Part shown: piece by piece, positions 6,437 through 14,542 of the stretch
Numbering within the stretch: position 1 is the first letter of the stretch
How the letters are laid out: every line of letters starts with the position of its first letter
Origin: Candidatus Gallimonas merdigallinarum
Lineage (GTDB): Bacteria > Bacillota > Clostridia > Christensenellales > Borkfalkiaceae
Length of the DNA stretch: 43,211 nt
Reading direction: 5' to 3'
Assembly: GCA_904373325.1 (NCBI GenBank)
Contig: CAJFFP010000012.1
Coordinates: 1-43,211 of the forward strand
Notes under the pieces: model-generated
Told to the model about the DNA's origin: nothing
Database searches by the model: none
What the model saw: the letters and a program-made list of their open reading frames with translations, nothing else
Made by a program: the position numbers and the translations under genes

Positions 6437-8508
6437 GCACGGTAAGGCAAAGATTGTTCGTCTGTCTTATCGCGATAGTTATGGTGTTCGGCGTCGTCGT
6501 TTCGGCGGCGCCGAATATCGCTTATGCGGAAAGCGGCGAACTCAATTACGACAAGACAAGTGTCATGGACGACCTTACCTCTTCCACCGTGAACGGGCAG
6601 CCCTTCGATGTGAAGGACTATCCGTATGACGAGGACAGTCAGGCGCAGATCGTCAATTTCGTGGAGTATTGCTACTCGTACAAGGGTAATATGCAAAGTA
6701 ACTACGGGCTGTATGTCTATGTGTATAATCCGCAAGGGCTGAACATCTCCACGAACAGCAAGAGCAACAAGATCCAGATGGCGGTGTCGTATGACTCCGA
6801 AGGTAAGCCGAACAATTATGCAAAGTTTGACCTGCAGTTTTTGAGCAAGTCCGAAAATTCCGACTATAAGAACCTGTTCTACAAATTCAAGGTGGTTGAC
6901 CGCGAGATAAACGGAACGACATTCAAGGACAGAGTGAACAGCAACGAGCGCAGGTACGATGTTTCCGGCATAGAACTTGTGACTTACGGAGCGAACAACG
7001 CGACCGAATATCCCGTCAACGGAACATACAAATTTACCGGCTATGCGGCAGGATACGGTCCGGACGCGGGCGCAAAGAGTACGCTGGAAAGTTCGGTGGA
7101 GTATCTTGAAACCATCACGCTGGATGTCAAGCACACCTTCTACCGCACGCAGACTTCGAGCAAGGGCGCGGGGTATCAGAATCAACTCGATACGGTATAT
7201 TTCGCCGTGCCGCAGCGGTTCTTCGATACTTACGGCAAGTTGCAGCGCATCAAGGCGGAGTGGTATGAGTACAAGACCAAGGACATCGTGGTCACGAGCA
7301 ATCAGGAGTTTTACGATCAGGCATATCCGCATATCGGGGAATTATTCGGCTACAACCATAACGATTCCGTGCTTTCGCTCGGTCAGCAAGCCGGTGACGG
7401 CGGTGGCGGAATGATGGTCGCAAAATGGGGCTGGAATCTCGGTAACAATTATCTCCATGTTCCTGCGGACGCGCTGTATTACCTGTTCAAGGTGGACAAC
7501 ATCGAGGAGTACGATCCGTATGCGGACATTGTGTCCATCGGCGGCGTGGAGAGCAACGCGCTGTACGAGTACATACGAAACTACAACAAGACCTTCGATA
7601 ACGGCACGCTGCCCATTAAAGACGGCACGATCAGCGCGGACTTGTTCGCGGACGACATCGACGACTACCGCAGGATGGATACCGAGTTCGGCAAGATACA
7701 GCAAGGCTATTCGTATTACGATTTCGACGCCGATGTGGACTTGCAGAAGCTGACGAGCTGGCAGGAAACCGATCCGTCCTTCTGGGATAATTGGGTGAAT
7801 TGGGGCTTGTGGGACACGATATTCGGCGGCATTCCCGAAGAGGAGAGCAAGACGATTTCGCCCATCTACATTGTGCAGGAAAGCGATCTGGACGGCAACG
7901 ACAACGAAGTTGCGGACAGGCTTCTCATCAATGCCAACGATGTGCAGGCGCTTCGGGACTATTTCAAAGACGCCACAACGGTCAGCAGCAAGGACGACGA
8001 GAAGAAGCAGGTCGTGCTGTTCCGTTTCGCCACTACGGACTACTATTCCGCAGCGGTGGACATCATGGAACTTCGCACCATTCTTCCGGACAAGCATACG
8101 AGCGGTCAGGCATATCGTGCTTGGGAGAGCGTATTCTTCGATTTTGACATTATCCAGCTCACCTTCAACCGGGACGGCGTATATACGGTCATTCCCGTGG
8201 TGTCCAGCCCTATGGATATCGTCAATGCGATAACTCCGCCAGTGCAGATGCCTTCCGAGTGGGAGTGGTGGCAGATCCTGCTCGCCATCGTGCTGATAGT
8301 TCTGCTCATCATCATTCTGTTCCCGATATTGCCGTATATCCTCAAATTCCTGTTCTGGCTCATCTGTCTGCCGTTCAGGGCGATAGCGGCTCTGTTCAAG
8401 GGAATAGACAACCGACGAAAGCGGAAAACGGTAACGAAGGCTCAGAAAGAACCTGCCGTAAAGCATACGCAGAAACCGCCCGACGATGTGGACGGATTGG
8501 AGGTGTAA
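6433..8508 (+). CDS. Large secreted protein with C-terminal membrane anchor (pIII-like candidate)
   Basis: A 691-aa protein with a Sec signal peptide (MSTVRQRL, hydrophobic core 9-25, probable cleavage after AYA near residue 32), a long extracellular region rich in Tyr, Asp and Asn, a hydrophobic C-terminal segment at about 613-647 and a basic cytoplasmic tail (NRRKRK). Signal peptide plus C-terminal anchor just before a morphogenesis-type ATPase is the layout of filamentous phage adsorption proteins; the sequence itself shows no recognised domain. The start is a TTG, placed by AAGGAGGTGAT 7 bases upstream. Its stop is directly followed by the ATG of the 50-aa protein. Confidence 0.55.
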   Translation: MSTVRQRLFVCLIAIVMVFGVVVSAAPNIAYAESGELNYDKTSVMDDLTSSTVNGQPFDVKDYPYDEDSQAQIVNFVEYCYSYKGNMQSNYGLYVYVYNPQGLNISTNSKSNKIQMAVSYDSEGKPNNYAKFDLQFLSKSENSDYKNLFYKFKVVDREINGTTFKDRVNSNERRYDVSGIELVTYGANNATEYPVNGTYKFTGYAAGYGPDAGAKSTLESSVEYLETITLDVKHTFYRTQTSSKGAGYQNQLDTVYFAVPQRFFDTYGKLQRIKAEWYEYKTKDIVVTSNQEFYDQAYPHIGELFGYNHNDSVLSLGQQAGDGGGGMMVAKWGWNLGNNYLHVPADALYYLFKVDNIEEYDPYADIVSIGGVESNALYEYIRNYNKTFDNGTLPIKDGTISADLFADDIDDYRRMDTEFGKIQQGYSYYDFDADVDLQKLTSWQETDPSFWDNWVNWGLWDTIFGGIPEEESKTISPIYIVQESDLDGNDNEVADRLLINANDVQALRDYFKDATTVSSKDDEKKQVVLFRFATTDYYSAAVDIMELRTILPDKHTSGQAYRAWESVFFDFDIIQLTFNRDGVYTVIPVVSSPMDIVNAITPPVQMPSEWEWWQILLAIVLIVLLIIILFPILPYILKFLFWLICLPFRAIAALFKGIDNRRKRKTVTKAQKEPAVKHTQKPPDDVDGLEV

Positions 8509-8661
8509 ATGAAAACGGTCAGGAGAATATTGGCTGTTGCCCTCTTGGTCGTAACGGTATTGGTCGTCGGCTACTTGGTTTATACCGGTAGCCGAACGGC
8601 TTCCGTTGAAGAGAGCACGGCGATCTTGGAGGTGGTCTATGAACAGGCGCGGAACATTTAA
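8509..8661 (+). CDS. 50-aa single-span membrane protein (candidate coat or assembly protein)
   Basis: A basic N-terminus (MKTVRR), one membrane span (about 7-27, ILAVALLVVTVLVVGYLVY) and a 22-residue acidic tail. Size and one-span design fit small filamentous phage coat or minor assembly proteins, but the charge order (basic before, acidic after the span) would put the N-terminus inside unless the segment is cleaved. Its ATG follows the previous stop without a gap; GGAGGTG at the end of the 691-aa gene serves as the ribosome site. Its last 23 bases overlap the ATPase gene. Confidence 0.55.
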   Translation: MKTVRRILAVALLVVTVLVVGYLVYTGSRTASVEESTAILEVVYEQARNI

Positions 8662-10768
8662 TATCTGTCTTACCGTTGTTATAACGGCGGCGTTTATCCT
8701 GCTAGGCGCGTTTGTGTTCGGCGACTCTTACCTGCGCTTCGGCGAGACCGCCAAAGACTTCGGACTGTCCGTCGGGTACTATTTCTGCACGCTGTTCGGC
8801 TTGGATCATGACATCGTGCCGTCCGTCACGGAGTATTCCTCCGTAATGGATTGGGACATCCTGCTCCCGTCGGACTTCGAGAGCTTTACTTCGCAGGCAA
8901 CGAGCTTCTTCTCATTGCTTGTGGACGGAGAGAATTTTGCGGGCTATTGGGCGAAGGTGGGAGATGTTATGCTCGTGCTTCTGAAAGTCGTGGCTATCAT
9001 TCTCCCTTGCCTGCTTATCTTGGGGCTGGTCATCTGGCGGCTGTATAAAAGCGGCAACACCAAGCACAACAGGGACACCGTACCTCTCCGGGTATTTAAG
9101 ATGCTGTCGAGGTGGTTCTATCAGCCGCTGAAACGAGCTGTATTGTCGTATCGGGACTTTCTCACGGAGCATCGCGCGGTATGGATCCTCTGGGCGGTGA
9201 TGTGGGCGTTCCACCTGAACGCGGCGAGTATCGTCACGGGCTTTCTTGCGTACTACTTCTATTTCGTGTTGAGCTTCGATGTCGCCAACCTCTATGTGCA
9301 GGTATGCAAATTGTTCATCGACTTGCAGGTCATCTTCCGGTACTTTCCATGGTGGTGCATCGCGTTCGTCTGCTGGCTGCTGTTCGACCATTGGCGGAAG
9401 AGCGTCGCTTTGAACAGACTGCGGCACTTCGAGGCGAGGAATTGCGGCTTCATTAACGAGCTGCCGATAGTCAGTATGGCTTGCGGTTCAATGGGCAAGA
9501 AAAAGACGACGCTCATCACGGACATGGTGCTGTCGCAAGAGGTGATGTTTCGGCAAAAGGCACTTGAGATACTGCAGCAGAACGACATGAAGTTCCCGTA
9601 CTTCCCGTGGATCGCCTTTGAGGACGAACTGCGGCGGTGTATGGAGCATGGCACGGTCTACAACCTCGCTTCGGTCAAGGCTTGGGTGGCATTGAAGCGG
9701 TCAAGGTTCATTCGGCACAGAAACGCGCAAACGCAGTTTTACGGATACGATTACGCGCGTTACGGCACCACTTTTGACGATTCGCTTAAAATAAGCCGAT
9801 TGTTCGCGGTGCTGGAAACCTACGCGCAGGCGTACTTCATCTATGTCTTGGAGAGCAGCCTCATTGTGGCGAACTATTCCGTCCGCACGGATAATATGAT
9901 GGCAGATAACGGCAACTTCCCGATGTGGCTCACGGACTTCTTCCCGAAACGCAGACGGCCTCAAAGCAGGCACGCGCATATCCTCGATTTCGATGTGCTG
10001 CGCTTGGGGCGTAAGGTCTTGGAAAACAACCCGAATGCAGGCAGTTTTGAGTTCGGCGTTGTGGGGATCACGGAGATAGGAAAGGAGCGTGGCAACAATC
10101 TGGAGCTTCGGGAGATCAAGAAAGGCGCGGACGATACCAACCAAAAGAACGACCTGTTCAACTCGTGGCTGAAAATGTGCCGGCATAGTGCGACCGTAGA
10201 CAACTTCCCATTCATCAAGGTGTTCACGGACGAGCAAAGACCGGAGTCTTGGGGCGCGGACGCGCGCGACCTTGCGGACATCATCAACATCGCTTCATGC
10301 GGAGATATGCGGCTCGCTTTGCCGTTCTACACGATAGAGGAAATGCTCTCGGAGTGGGCGTTCAACCGCTTTATTTCGCTGTACTATGACTTCCGTTTCA
10401 GGCGTGGGGACAATACCTTGCTGGTGCATATCCTCAAAAGCGTTGTCGCATGGCTTTGGCGGAGAAACCTGCGCATTTTCAATCGCTTCGGTTACTCGGT
10501 TTTGAAGATAGAGAAAGAGCGCGGCACGATGGACGGCAAGACGGAGAATAAGAAGTATTACCTGATGAGCGCGAAGATCTATGCGCAGCGGTTCAGCACG
10601 GACTGTTTCTCGGACTATTTCAACGATATGGCGCGGCGCAGCTATACAGGGCTTGCGGACTACTTGGAATACGCTACGGAAAAGGCTTCGGTGGAGGAAC
10701 TCAAAATGCAGAACAGTTATTTCATCAATTCGCTGTACAGGGACGCGGACGGCGACAGTTCTGCGTGA
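8639..10768 (+). CDS. Multi-span membrane P-loop ATPase resembling Zot/pI morphogenesis proteins
   Basis: A 709-aa protein with an N-terminal membrane part (spans near 10-28, 108-134, 182-212 and 235-252) and a cytoplasmic ATPase part from about 270. The P-loop is degenerate: GSMGKKKTT at 283-291 has Lys where the second-last glycine of GxxxxGKT is expected. A Walker B-like strand FGVVGITE lies at 472-479, followed by CRHSATVDNFPFIKVFTDEQRP (split at 514-535), which matches the 'RH...T.Q.P' region after Walker B in Zot/pI. Classical pI has one C-terminal span, so this is a rearranged relative or a VirD4-like ATPase. The start at 8639 is set by GGAGGTG 6 bases upstream. Confidence 0.55.
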   Translation: MNRRGTFNICLTVVITAAFILLGAFVFGDSYLRFGETAKDFGLSVGYYFCTLFGLDHDIVPSVTEYSSVMDWDILLPSDFESFTSQATSFFSLLVDGENFAGYWAKVGDVMLVLLKVVAIILPCLLILGLVIWRLYKSGNTKHNRDTVPLRVFKMLSRWFYQPLKRAVLSYRDFLTEHRAVWILWAVMWAFHLNAASIVTGFLAYYFYFVLSFDVANLYVQVCKLFIDLQVIFRYFPWWCIAFVCWLLFDHWRKSVALNRLRHFEARNCGFINELPIVSMACGSMGKKKTTLITDMVLSQEVMFRQKALEILQQNDMKFPYFPWIAFEDELRRCMEHGTVYNLASVKAWVALKRSRFIRHRNAQTQFYGYDYARYGTTFDDSLKISRLFAVLETYAQAYFIYVLESSLIVANYSVRTDNMMADNGNFPMWLTDFFPKRRRPQSRHAHILDFDVLRLGRKVLENNPNAGSFEFGVVGITEIGKERGNNLELREIKKGADDTNQKNDLFNSWLKMCRHSATVDNFPFIKVFTDEQRPESWGADARDLADIINIASCGDMRLALPFYTIEEMLSEWAFNRFISLYYDFRFRRGDNTLLVHILKSVVAWLWRRNLRIFNRFGYSVLKIEKERGTMDGKTENKKYYLMSAKIYAQRFSTDCFSDYFNDMARRSYTGLADYLEYATEKASVEELKMQNSYFINSLYRDADGDSSA

Positions 10769-10810
10769 TTTACGGGCTGTCCGCTTCCTTTACGGCAAAA
10801 GGAGGCAACC

Positions 10811-11848
10811 ATGTCTTATGGCGAATGCAAAGTGTATTTTGACGGCAGTCATTACATAGCGATACCGCATACGACAAGGCCGTCAAGACGGCGTTTCCGT
10901 CCGCCGGAAGAAGAGATAGAGGTGACGGAACAGGAAGAGGCACAGACCACGGAACGCGAAGAGAATATAGATCAAGAAGAAAGCGCACCGTCCATTGATG
11001 ACGATGCGCCGTCTTCGCATATGGAAAATGAGGAAGAGATCAAGCCTGCGGTTGAAAAGAAGGTAAGATCAAGGACGATGACGCGGAAAGAACTCTTTGA
11101 GGAACTGTATCAAAAGTCGGCAGGGCAGTCCCGAAGCGCGAGGAAGAAGTTTATCGTTCGCAACATGAAGCCGTACTTTAGGAACGAAGATAGCACGATA
11201 AAGTATGTGGAAGTGCAATTTGAGCGGAAATTGCGGAATCTGATATGTCGGCGCATCAGGCTCACGCGCAAGGTGAATTTGCAGGACTTCAACTACTTTT
11301 GCACTTTCACCTATGATGGGGCAAAGCATACCGAAGAGAGCTTTATGAGGAAGCTGCGCGGATGCTTCAAAATGATGTGCCACCGCAAGGGCTGGAAGTA
11401 TGTCGGGGTGTGGGAGCGTTCTCCCGAAAAGCAGCGGCTTCACTTCCACGGGCTGTTCTACATTCCGGACGGAGCAATGCCCGGAGAACTCGTTGAAGTC
11501 AAGGACTATTCGCCGATCAAGAAGAAGGTGCAGACGACGATCCAGAACACCTACTTCAACGAAAGGTTCGGAAGATCCGACTTCAAGACGGTGGACGACC
11601 GCTCTATGCTCGGCGAGGCGATAGCGTATCTCACGAAGTATATGGAAAAGACCGGCGAGAAGATGGTCTACTCGAAGGGGCTGCCGCAGTTCTTCATCTC
11701 GGACATCATGGACGAGGACATCGTCTGTACGATAGGGAATGAGGAAAAGAAGCTGCTCCTTTACGACGATTTCTCGTGCTGGGATGAGGGCTGCTATATG
11801 GGACAAGTCAGCAAAGGCGTCATCGACCAAATGCGAAAGTGTAATTGA
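10811..11848 (+). CDS. HUH rolling-circle replication initiator (Rep)
   Basis: A 345-aa protein with all three HUH Rep motifs in order: motif I FCTFTYD at 163-169; motif II RLHFHGLFY with metal-binding H211 and H213; motif III AYLTKYMEK with Y273, Y277 and K280. Two tyrosines in YxxKYxxK define the phiX174 gpA-type initiators of ssDNA phages, which nick the double-stranded origin and rejoin unit-length single strands. The first 85 residues are a low-complexity acidic extension (EEEIEVTEQEEAQTTEREEN) of unknown role. AAAAGGAGG precedes the ATG. Two long hairpins follow the stop and probably hold the origin (inferred). Confidence 0.85.
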   Translation: MSYGECKVYFDGSHYIAIPHTTRPSRRRFRPPEEEIEVTEQEEAQTTEREENIDQEESAPSIDDDAPSSHMENEEEIKPAVEKKVRSRTMTRKELFEELYQKSAGQSRSARKKFIVRNMKPYFRNEDSTIKYVEVQFERKLRNLICRRIRLTRKVNLQDFNYFCTFTYDGAKHTEESFMRKLRGCFKMMCHRKGWKYVGVWERSPEKQRLHFHGLFYIPDGAMPGELVEVKDYSPIKKKVQTTIQNTYFNERFGRSDFKTVDDRSMLGEAIAYLTKYMEKTGEKMVYSKGLPQFFISDIMDEDIVCTIGNEEKKLLLYDDFSCWDEGCYMGQVSKGVIDQMRKCN

Positions 11849-11883
11849 AGATGGAACGGATACGGAAAGAAGAAAGGGAAGTG

Positions 11884-11940
11884 TGACGGTGAAAGCGGAA
11901 GATCGCCCAAGCGGGTTAGCGGGCGACTCCGCTTCCGTCA
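11884..11940. repeat. Long interrupted hairpin 1
   Basis: Three consecutive paired blocks: TGACGG (11884-11889) with CCGTCA (11935-11940), AAGCGGA (11893-11899) with TCCGCTT (11928-11934), and TCGCCC (11903-11908) with GGGCGA (11921-11926). The 19 paired bases make a stable cruciform 35 bases after the rep stop. Confidence 0.7.
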
Positions 11941-11977
11941 TCACTTTTCTTTTCCTCCTTCAACCGGGTTTGGTCGA

Positions 11978-12043
11978 GTGGCGTGTGCTTGTCGCGGCGG
12001 CGCGAAGCGGCGCCGCTCTCGTATCAAGACAAGCACACGCCAC
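11978..12043. repeat. Long perfect inverted repeat with inner G+C hairpin
   Basis: GTGGCGTGTGCTTGTC (11978-11993) is the exact reverse complement of 12028-12043. Between them 11994-12016 folds into a second stem of ten pairs with one mismatch and a GAA loop, leaving TCTCGTATCAA unpaired. It is a candidate rolling-circle origin or packaging signal. Confidence 0.75.
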
Positions 12044-12089
12044 GGTTGCAAGAGACGGAACTTTGCAGATAATAATTCGCTTGAAGTGT

Positions 12090-12108
12090 CCGATATATCG
12101 GTTTTTTT
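12090..12108 (+). terminator. Short terminator before the defence island
   Basis: The palindrome CCGATATATCGG (12090-12101) is followed by seven T. It ends transcription from the rep cluster; the TATCGG element recurs in the operator repeats just downstream. Confidence 0.6.
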
Positions 12109-12110
12109 AT

Positions 12111-12160
12111 TTGAAACATCGTTCTTATTAGTTGAAATATCGGCTAAATAGTGGTATAAT
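12111..12160 (+). promoter_or_regulatory. Promoter and repeated operator of the restriction operon
   Basis: TTGAAA (12132-12137), 17 bases, TATAAT (12155-12160) is a near-consensus sigma-A promoter 28 bases before the controller gene. TTGAAACATCG at 12111-12121 is repeated as TTGAAATATCG at 12132-12142, exactly 21 bases apart (two helical turns), with the second copy covering the -35 box. This is the geometry expected for autoregulation by the small HTH protein encoded next. Confidence 0.75.
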
Positions 12161-12187
12161 ATAAAAAACCTTGACGAGGTAGAGGTA

Positions 12188-12388
12188 ATGGTATCGTACG
12201 TTAAGCTATGGAAAAAGCTAATAGACTTGGGTATGAAGAAGAAAGATCTTAAAGAAGAGACGGGTATAGGTTCGACCACGCTAACGAAACTGAATAACAA
12301 TGAGATCGTTTCTATGGCGGTTATGATAAAAATATGCGAAGCGTTACATTGCAACATTGGCGAGGTAATGGATATAATTTATGAGTGA
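12188..12388 (+). CDS. Small Cro/CI-type HTH controller
   Basis: A 66-aa single-domain XRE-family protein of the YozG type: helices [30 protein letters not shown] (recognition helix), then [24 protein letters not shown]. It overlaps the methyltransferase start by eight bases, so it is co-translated with it. Its size and position match controller (C) proteins of restriction-modification systems, which time methyltransferase and nuclease expression. The paired TTGAAAyATCG repeats upstream are the likely binding sites. GAGGTAGAGGTA precedes the ATG. Confidence 0.8.
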   Translation: MVSYVKLWKKLIDLGMKKKDLKEETGIGSTTLTKLNNNEIVSMAVMIKICEALHCNIGEVMDIIYE

Positions 12389-14540
12389 TAAGAGATTAAA
12401 AGGCATATCTTTGTTCGCGAGTGCTGGGATTGGCGAAACTTATTTTAAGGAAGCCGGAATAGATATCTTGGTGGCGAACGAGTTGATAAAACAAAGAGCG
12501 GACTTATACAAAGCAATATCTCCGGAAACGAATGTGATTTGCGGGGACATTACTAACAATGCGATTTTCGAGAAAATTGTTGATGCTTCGCCGAAACCTT
12601 TAGATTTTTTGTTGGCTTCTCCGCCTTGTCAGGGAATGAGTGTCGCTGGTAAAAATCGACATCAGGATTCATTGGAAATGGATCAACGTAATTATTTGAT
12701 TACGTATGTTGTTAAGGCAATAAAGCGTTTGAAGCCCACGTATGTTTTAATCGAAAATGTTCCGACATTACTAAAAATACAGCTTAATTACGCGGGGAAG
12801 TTGCGTACTGTCGTTGAAATATTGAATCTCGAATTTGGTATGCAATATGATATTGACAGTAAAGTCGTTGATTCATCTGATTATGGCGTTCCTCAAGTTC
12901 GTTTGCGTGCCATTATAAAGATGAACAAGAAGGGGAAATCTTGGAAATGGCCAAAAAAATGTGTCCACAAAGTGACGGTAAGAGAGGCGATTGGCGATTT
13001 GCCATCATTAGAAGCCGGGCAGAAGTCTGGTATTAAGTGGCATTTTGCGAGACCGCATTCGCAAGAAAATATTTTATGGATGCGCCATACTCCAACTGGT
13101 CACACCGCTTTTGAGAATCCGGTTTATTTCCCTCAAAAAAAAGACGGGACTCCTGTAAAGGGATATCATTCTTCGTATAGAAGAATTCGATGGGATGCGC
13201 CCGCGCCAACGATTACTATCAGAAATGATTGTATCGCTTCTCAGCGCAACGTTCATCCCGGACGGCTTCTTTCAGATGGCACGTATTCCGATGCTCGAGT
13301 CTTGACGCCGCTAGAGTTGATGATATTAGATTCGCTTCCTGCCGATTGGAATATACCGGACGATACGCCTGAATTATTAATCCGGCAATGTATTGGCGAA
13401 TCGATCCCGCCGCTCATGCTTAAAAGGATTGTCCAAGGAATTGATTTGGAGGATGATTATTACATGAAAAACAATGAGAATATCAAAGCGATTTCTTTAT
13501 TCTCTAGCGCTGGGATTGGGGAATTGCTACTGCATAATACAAATGTCGAAGTTATTGCCGGGAATGAGCTTTTACCTAAACGCGCAGAATGCTATAGGCA
13601 TTTTTATCCGCATGCAGAAATGGTGTGTGGAGATATTTTGGACGATTCGATTAAAGAACGCCTCATAAATATTGTCAAAGAGAATAATGTTAAGATGTTG
13701 CTTGCAACGCCTCCTTGTCAGGGATTGAGCACGTTAGGAAAAAATAAGGTTCAAGCACATTACGAGAAAGATAAACGAAACTTTCTTATTTTAAGGGCGT
13801 TAGAAATAATAGACGCTTGTGATTTCGATTATATTTTGATCGAAAATGTGCCTACTTTCATCGAGATGTATTTTCCTTACAATGGGGAATATTTGAAACT
13901 GGAAGAGATTTTAAATCAAAAATACTCCGATAAATACTTTATAGAAATTAAAGTACTCAATGCAAAAGATTATGGAGTTTGTCAATCAAGACCGCGAGCA
14001 ATAGTTAAGCTTTATAAAAAGGGATTGATTTGGGGGTGGCCTACGCCTCAGGCGGAGATACCGCTTTCTCAAGCTATTGGGAAACTGCCTTCATTAGAAG
14101 CGGGACAAGATTCCGGCATTCCTTGGCATTATGCAAAACAGCAGAATGAGCGAGCCGTTCTCGCATTGCGGCATACTCCCACAGGTAAAAGCGCTTTAAC
14201 TAATGAGGTATATTATCCCAAGAAAGAAGACGGAACAAGGATTAAAGGGTTCCATAATACGTTTAAGCGCATGACTTGGGATGAGCCTTGTCCTACTAGA
14301 ACGACGTTTAGCGGGAGCATGAGTTCGCATAATAACGTGCATCCGGGAAGACTTCTTCCCGACGGAACTTATTCTGACGCGCGCGTGCTTACTTTGCTTG
14401 AAACATTCATTGTGTCTTCGATTCCGGAAGATATAGATTTTCCTAAAGATTCGACAGATACGTTTATTAGAACCGTTATTGGTGAAGCGATTCCGCCAAA
14501 ACTTCTTTTTGAAGTAGTGGATAAGATTGGGAGGGAGTAA
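12381..14540 (+). CDS. Double-domain C5-cytosine DNA methyltransferase
   Basis: A 719-aa protein made of two complete Dcm-like domains in tandem. Domain 1 (1-361): SAM-binding LFASAGIGE (11-19), catalytic PPCQG with C83, ENVP at 125-128. Domain 2 (362-719): LFSSAGIGE from 373, PPCQG with C446, ENVP from 488. Both also keep the C-terminal [19 protein letters not shown] segment. The halves are homologous but clearly divergent, which suits an asymmetric recognition site where each domain methylates one strand. Domain 2 begins at an ATG (13464) with its own GGAGG at 13448-13452, a relic or working second start. It would protect DNA from the nuclease encoded next. A+T-rich. Confidence 0.9.
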   Translation: MSDKRLKGISLFASAGIGETYFKEAGIDILVANELIKQRADLYKAISPETNVICGDITNNAIFEKIVDASPKPLDFLLASPPCQGMSVAGKNRHQDSLEMDQRNYLITYVVKAIKRLKPTYVLIENVPTLLKIQLNYAGKLRTVVEILNLEFGMQYDIDSKVVDSSDYGVPQVRLRAIIKMNKKGKSWKWPKKCVHKVTVREAIGDLPSLEAGQKSGIKWHFARPHSQENILWMRHTPTGHTAFENPVYFPQKKDGTPVKGYHSSYRRIRWDAPAPTITIRNDCIASQRNVHPGRLLSDGTYSDARVLTPLELMILDSLPADWNIPDDTPELLIRQCIGESIPPLMLKRIVQGIDLEDDYYMKNNENIKAISLFSSAGIGELLLHNTNVEVIAGNELLPKRAECYRHFYPHAEMVCGDILDDSIKERLINIVKENNVKMLLATPPCQGLSTLGKNKVQAHYEKDKRNFLILRALEIIDACDFDYILIENVPTFIEMYFPYNGEYLKLEEILNQKYSDKYFIEIKVLNAKDYGVCQSRPRAIVKLYKKGLIWGWPTPQAEIPLSQAIGKLPSLEAGQDSGIPWHYAKQQNERAVLALRHTPTGKSALTNEVYYPKKEDGTRIKGFHNTFKRMTWDEPCPTRTTFSGSMSSHNNVHPGRLLPDGTYSDARVLTLLETFIVSSIPEDIDFPKDSTDTFIRTVIGEAIPPKLLFEVVDKIGRE

Positions 14541-14542
14541 TA

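Larger units (their letters stand above)
11849..12131. other. Non-coding interval after rep: probable origin or packaging region
   Basis: No supportable gene lies here. It contains two long inverted repeats (11884-11940 and 11978-12043) separated by a pyrimidine-rich stretch (TTTTCTTTTCCTCCTTC), then a terminator. Filamentous phages keep their plus and minus origins and packaging hairpin in one intergenic region beside the replication gene; the layout fits, but no nick site could be identified. Confidence 0.5.
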
